DNA of 64,000 bases from an uncultured Bacteroidales bacterium (GTDB lineage Bacteria; Bacteroidota; Bacteroidia; Bacteroidales; Muribaculaceae): positions 42,809 to 106,808 of the forward strand of contig CANPDU010000005.1 in NCBI GenBank assembly GCA_947573135.1, given 5' to 3'. The notes beneath the pieces are model-generated. The model saw only the letters and a program-made list of their open reading frames with translations, did no database searches and was not told the DNA's origin. Position numbers and translations under genes: made by a program. This document shows positions 60,686 through 64,000 of this stretch, in pieces. Position 1 is the stretch's first letter, and each line of letters begins with the position of its first letter.

Positions 60686-63600
60686 ATGAAAAAGAAACTA
60701 CTCTCTTTAGCGTTTGTTGCCGCTCTTCTTCCGGCACTTAACGCTTCTGGTGCTTCCGATCCGGGTCTGACTCAGATGTGGAAGACTCCGTTCCTCGAAA
60801 TCGGTGACTGGGATGGGAATGCCGCCAGCTGGTCGACTCCCGAGACTGTTAAAGCTACGCCGTGTGCACGTTTTGCAACAGCAAGAGACGGCAAAGTCTA
60901 CACTGTCAACATGGTGACCATGAGCATTGCAGAAGTTACTGACGAGGGACTCAAGGATATTATCTCACTTCCTTTTCTTGCGTCTGAACCAATGGTTAAA
61001 CTGGCTAACGGAACTGAAGTCCCGCAGATCTATGGTTCTGCAATTTCTCTTGACGAAGCAGGAAACTATCTTATCGGAAGAAACTTTGTAACTCCGACAA
61101 GTTCACTGTATTGGTCAGTTTGTTCAAACGGTAAGACAGTCAATCTTCCCGCGCTTCCTGTGCCCGAAGGCTGGACTATCGGTCGTATCGACTGTGTCGG
61201 TCATGTGCTCGGTGACCTTACTCGTGAAGCATTGTTCTTTATCGCTCCTACTACCGGTTGCACCAACGAAGTGCGTGTGATCAAAGCTACCGGTAACGGT
61301 TCTGTAGAAAGCATCGAGCTTGAGGAAATCGGTACGGTTAAAGTTCCTGCATCATATGCCGGTCAGCAGGGTATAGTGCAGCCGGCATTCGCAACTTATG
61401 CTGAGTATGCTGCAGCTGGTGAGGAAAATTATAATTTCTATTACTCCGGATGTAGTGGCGTAAATACAGCCTATGCATCATATATAAACGGCAAGGTTAC
61501 AACCAACTTTGCTCCTGATATGGCATATTCGATCAATTCAGGTGTAAACGGTTTCGACACTTTCGTGCTCGGAGGCAAGCGCTATTTCGTTCGTAACTAT
61601 TCTACAAAAGCTGATGCCCGTGAGATGGGTTTTGCGGTTTTGAATGAAAAGGGCGATATCTTGTCTACATATATGAATACTGATTACGTGCCCAACGGTG
61701 GCTATTCAACTCTTGTTGCTGAACCGTTGGCCGACAACACTGCCAATATCTATATCTATAATTCTAATGGCAAAGGTGTTCAGGCAGCTCAGGTGAAATT
61801 TGATCCGTCGCAGTGCGGTGAGCCTATTGTTCCCGAAGTACCTGTCGGCGCTACTCCTGACGATGCATACCGTATTTCGACTCCCGAAGACTTTATGAAC
61901 ATTAGCAGCAAAGCAACCGGCGCTGAATTCTATGCTGTTCTTGAGAATGATATTGATTTCGCAGGCTATATTTACACCCCGATCAATACCAAGTCAAATA
62001 TCCATCTCGACGGTCAGAACCATGTGGTCAAAAATGTTTACACATTTGATCCTAAATGGGACAACTGGGGCTTGTTTAAGGCGGTAAAGGGTGAATTCAA
62101 AAACCTCGGTATCGTCAATACATATAATTATGTGGCAAGTGGTTGCGCCGGCGCTCTTATGGGTGAAGCCAGCGGTGATGTGACTATCGACAACTGCTAT
62201 GCAACAGGTTATGTATTTGCTGCTGCGGGCGGTGGCCTTGTCGGCACTGTATGTGCAGGTACGACTACGATTACCAATTCTTACTCATTGGTTAACGTGA
62301 CCGGTCCGGCCTCGGCTTATCTTGGCGGCCTCGTAGGTCGTGTCGGTAGTTACAACGGCAACCCCGGCAAACTTGAAGTCAGCTATTGCTACAACGGCGG
62401 TAATGTGACCGGCGGAGCAACTGTCGGCGGTATTGCGGCTGTTAATGTCGCTACTTCTGAAGTTAAGGTTGATAATGTTATTTCCTGGGGCAGTTTGTTG
62501 TCCGGTACAACTGTTGACGCTTTCTGCGCAGGTATCGACTTTGATCTTGGCGACAATTATTGGATTTACGATGGCCTGTTGATAAATGATGTCCCTGACG
62601 GAGATGCTTCTCAGGAAACTCTTATGGGTGTTATTGCAGGTTGGGACGCATTTAACAAGACAGTCAGTGACGGTCGCGCCGTTCTCGCATGGCAGACTGC
62701 AAACGGCTCGAAGGAAATCCCGGCACGTATTGGTACTGAAGCTAATCCTTATGCAATCCGCACGGCACAGGATCTTGCCGCTATCCGCAACATTCTGTTT
62801 GCCGGTGATAACTATCTAACTGTTGAAAATGACATTGATATGACAGATGTTCCCTATGTGGCTCCGCTTGGCAACAATAACTTCAGCGGTGTTGTAGTTC
62901 ATCTTGACGGAAAACAGCACGTGATCAGCAATCTTAAAGTTGAAAAAGGCGATTATCCTTCGCTTATCGGTGTATTCATGGGTGAGATCAAGAATCTTGG
63001 CCTTGCTGATGTTGAAATTACCGGCGGCGGCGTAGGTCCTTTCGGCGGTTTTGTCGGTCATGCATCCTATGACGGTGTTACAACCATTGACAACTGTTTT
63101 GCAACCGGTAAAGCAACCGGTTCGAGCTATGCTGGCGGTATCGGTGGCTATACTAACGGAAATACTAATATTACCAACTCTTATACTCGTGTACAGCTTG
63201 CCGGTGGACTTTACGCCGGTGGTGTGATCGCTTGGGTTCCCGGTGGCGAAACTGTTATTAAGAATGTCTACGCAGCCGGTTATGTAGAGGCTACCGGTGA
63301 GGCCGGTCGTGCAGCCGGTGTTGCCAACTTTATGACAGGTGTGAAATCAGCTACTCTCAGCGACGTTGTCGCATGGGCTCCCGGCGTATCTGCTGTAGTA
63401 CCCGAGAATGCTGCTGTAATCAATGGAGGTGACGCTACCGCAACAGAGGCTAACGTTGTGTTCAGCGAAGAACTCGTTCTTAATGGCGAAACGACGGTCG
63501 AAGGTGGTAAGGCTGAAACTGAGCTTCAGGCGCTCGTCAGCTCTTGGGAAGCATTCAGCGATAAACTTGACAAAGGTTTCCCGATGCTGAAATGGCAGGC

Positions 63601-63760
63601 TGAAGGTTCTGCCGGTATCAACGATATCGTTGTTGATGAAACTGAAGCAACCGGCCCCGCTGTTTACTACAATCTTCAGGGTGTAGAGGTTGCCAACCCC
63701 GAAAACGGTATCTATATCGTTCGCCGCGGCAACAAAGTGACAAAAGAAATCGTTCGCTGA
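60686..63760 (+). CDS. Large GLUG-repeat surface protein with T9SS-type C-terminal domain
   Basis: 1024 residues with a signal peptide (MKKKLLSLAFVAALLPALNASG). The N-terminal third is an uncharacterised beta-rich domain. Two repeats (about residues 390-640 and 690-900) each start with a shared unit (YRISTPEDFMNISSKATG...LENDIDFAGY and YAIRTAQDLAAIRN...VENDIDMTDV) followed by GLUG-type strands (GGGLVGTVCAG, IGGYTNGNTN, TIDNCFATGKATGSSYAGG). The end, AVYYNLQGVEVANPENGIYIVRRGNKVTKEIVR, is the common Bacteroidales sorting domain. Likely an exported adhesin or glycan-binding protein. Followed by its own terminator. Confidence 0.87.
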   Translation: MKKKLLSLAFVAALLPALNASGASDPGLTQMWKTPFLEIGDWDGNAASWSTPETVKATPCARFATARDGKVYTVNMVTMSIAEVTDEGLKDIISLPFLASEPMVKLANGTEVPQIYGSAISLDEAGNYLIGRNFVTPTSSLYWSVCSNGKTVNLPALPVPEGWTIGRIDCVGHVLGDLTREALFFIAPTTGCTNEVRVIKATGNGSVESIELEEIGTVKVPASYAGQQGIVQPAFATYAEYAAAGEENYNFYYSGCSGVNTAYASYINGKVTTNFAPDMAYSINSGVNGFDTFVLGGKRYFVRNYSTKADAREMGFAVLNEKGDILSTYMNTDYVPNGGYSTLVAEPLADNTANIYIYNSNGKGVQAAQVKFDPSQCGEPIVPEVPVGATPDDAYRISTPEDFMNISSKATGAEFYAVLENDIDFAGYIYTPINTKSNIHLDGQNHVVKNVYTFDPKWDNWGLFKAVKGEFKNLGIVNTYNYVASGCAGALMGEASGDVTIDNCYATGYVFAAAGGGLVGTVCAGTTTITNSYSLVNVTGPASAYLGGLVGRVGSYNGNPGKLEVSYCYNGGNVTGGATVGGIAAVNVATSEVKVDNVISWGSLLSGTTVDAFCAGIDFDLGDNYWIYDGLLINDVPDGDASQETLMGVIAGWDAFNKTVSDGRAVLAWQTANGSKEIPARIGTEANPYAIRTAQDLAAIRNILFAGDNYLTVENDIDMTDVPYVAPLGNNNFSGVVVHLDGKQHVISNLKVEKGDYPSLIGVFMGEIKNLGLADVEITGGGVGPFGGFVGHASYDGVTTIDNCFATGKATGSSYAGGIGGYTNGNTNITNSYTRVQLAGGLYAGGVIAWVPGGETVIKNVYAAGYVEATGEAGRAAGVANFMTGVKSATLSDVVAWAPGVSAVVPENAAVINGGDATATEANVVFSEELVLNGETTVEGGKAETELQALVSSWEAFSDKLDKGFPMLKWQAEGSAGINDIVVDETEATGPAVYYNLQGVEVANPENGIYIVRRGNKVTKEIVR

Positions 63761-63784
63761 TAGCGGGTCGATAATAACATTCAA

Positions 63785-63820
63785 AAGAAGTCCGGGCCAT
63801 CTGGTGCCGGACTTCTTTTT
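63785..63820 (+). terminator. Terminator after the GLUG-repeat protein
   Basis: AAGAAGTCCGG (63785-63795) pairs perfectly with CCGGACTTCTT (63807-63817), followed by a T-run. Confidence 0.85.
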
Positions 63821-63898
63821 GATTCAAGGAACTAAATATTTGTTGTTCAGACTTAAAAAGATCAGCCTGAAAAAAGTCGAAAAAATTACAGCAAAAAA

Positions 63899-63930
63899 CT
63901 TGCACGGTTCGGAAATACTCTGTAACTTTG
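63899..63930 (+). promoter_or_regulatory. Promoter of tRNA-Pro
   Basis: CTTG (63899-63902), a 20-nt spacer and TAACTTTG (63923-63930), an exact -7 match, 20 bp before the mature tRNA 5' end. Confidence 0.7.
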
Positions 63931-63950
63931 CATCGCTTTTGAAAAATAAT

Positions 63951-64000
63951 CGGGGTGTAGCTCAGTTGGTTAGAGTACGCGTCTGGGGGGCGTGAGGTCG
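63951..64000 (+). tRNA. tRNA-Pro (anticodon GGG), cut by the window end
   Basis: The 5' part CGGGGTG with D-arm GCTCAGTTGGTTAGAGT is followed by an anticodon arm CGCGT-CTGGGGG-GCGTG, which gives anticodon GGG. The T-arm and 3' acceptor strand lie beyond position 64000. Confidence 0.88.

Overview
The window looks like a chromosomal segment of a Bacteroidales bacterium, most likely Muribaculaceae or a close relative. The support is: Bacteroidota-type promoters (-7 box TAnnTTTG, in places with TTTG 19-20 nt upstream) and few Shine-Dalgarno sites; lipid A and BamA genes of a Gram-negative envelope; C-terminal domains resembling type IX secretion (T9SS) cargo signals; and families typical of the group (DUF6089, DUF6242, DUF5715, an archaeal-type glycogen debrancher operon). 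Family calls come from reading the translations; no database search was run.

Layout. 1-2570: one end of an integrated element, probably a prophage (a 5'-truncated phage-like gene and a tyrosine integrase with phased iterons), beside tRNA-Ser(GGA). 2714-6452: prfB (with the programmed +1 frameshift), rnz, tadA, lpxB. 6517-10629: a convergent terminator, a large secreted protein and an SPFH/Arc-like repressor pair. 10690-11240: intergenic repeats. 11254-22215 (minus strand): an Rhs polymorphic-toxin island made of a secreted partner, a 2053-aa Rhs protein with an HNH/AHH-like nuclease tip, two paralogous putative immunity genes, an orphan Rhs tip carrying a CHAP/TIGR02594-like peptidoglycan amidase, a lipoprotein and a small membrane protein. 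22434-30224: one stop-free 4.2-kb frame holding an unknown protein, TilS and a secreted glycosidase, then a zinc peptidase, ribD, a phosphoesterase lipoprotein and an outer-membrane protein. 30286-32354: a 9-bp tandem repeat, pyruvate kinase and a noncoding element with terminal inverted repeats. 32374-39203: envelope biogenesis (DUF6242, DUF6089, uppS, bamA, two OmpH/Skp) closed by a strong terminator. 39266-55541: housekeeping genes (tdk, yhcH, DUF3108, rpoN, PAP2, purE, ispG, M16 peptidase, DUF5715, AsmA, HAD, aroB, histidine kinase, MATE). 55602-60560: a storage-polysaccharide operon (debranching enzyme, glycosyltransferase 4, GH57). 60583-63820: a GLUG-repeat surface protein. 63951-64000: a truncated tRNA-Pro(GGG).

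The most interesting part is the Rhs island. A displaced toxin tip keeps about 370 bp of Rhs core DNA nearly identical to the full gene, so recombination could swap the toxin. The type of each candidate immunity protein fits where its toxin would act: soluble proteins next to the nuclease, a lipoprotein next to the wall hydrolase. Other points worth checking are the tilS/glycosidase read-through frame, the inverted-repeat-bounded element after pyk, the perfect palindrome before tdk, the integrase iterons, and Asp-to-Asn changes in the glycogen debranching enzyme.
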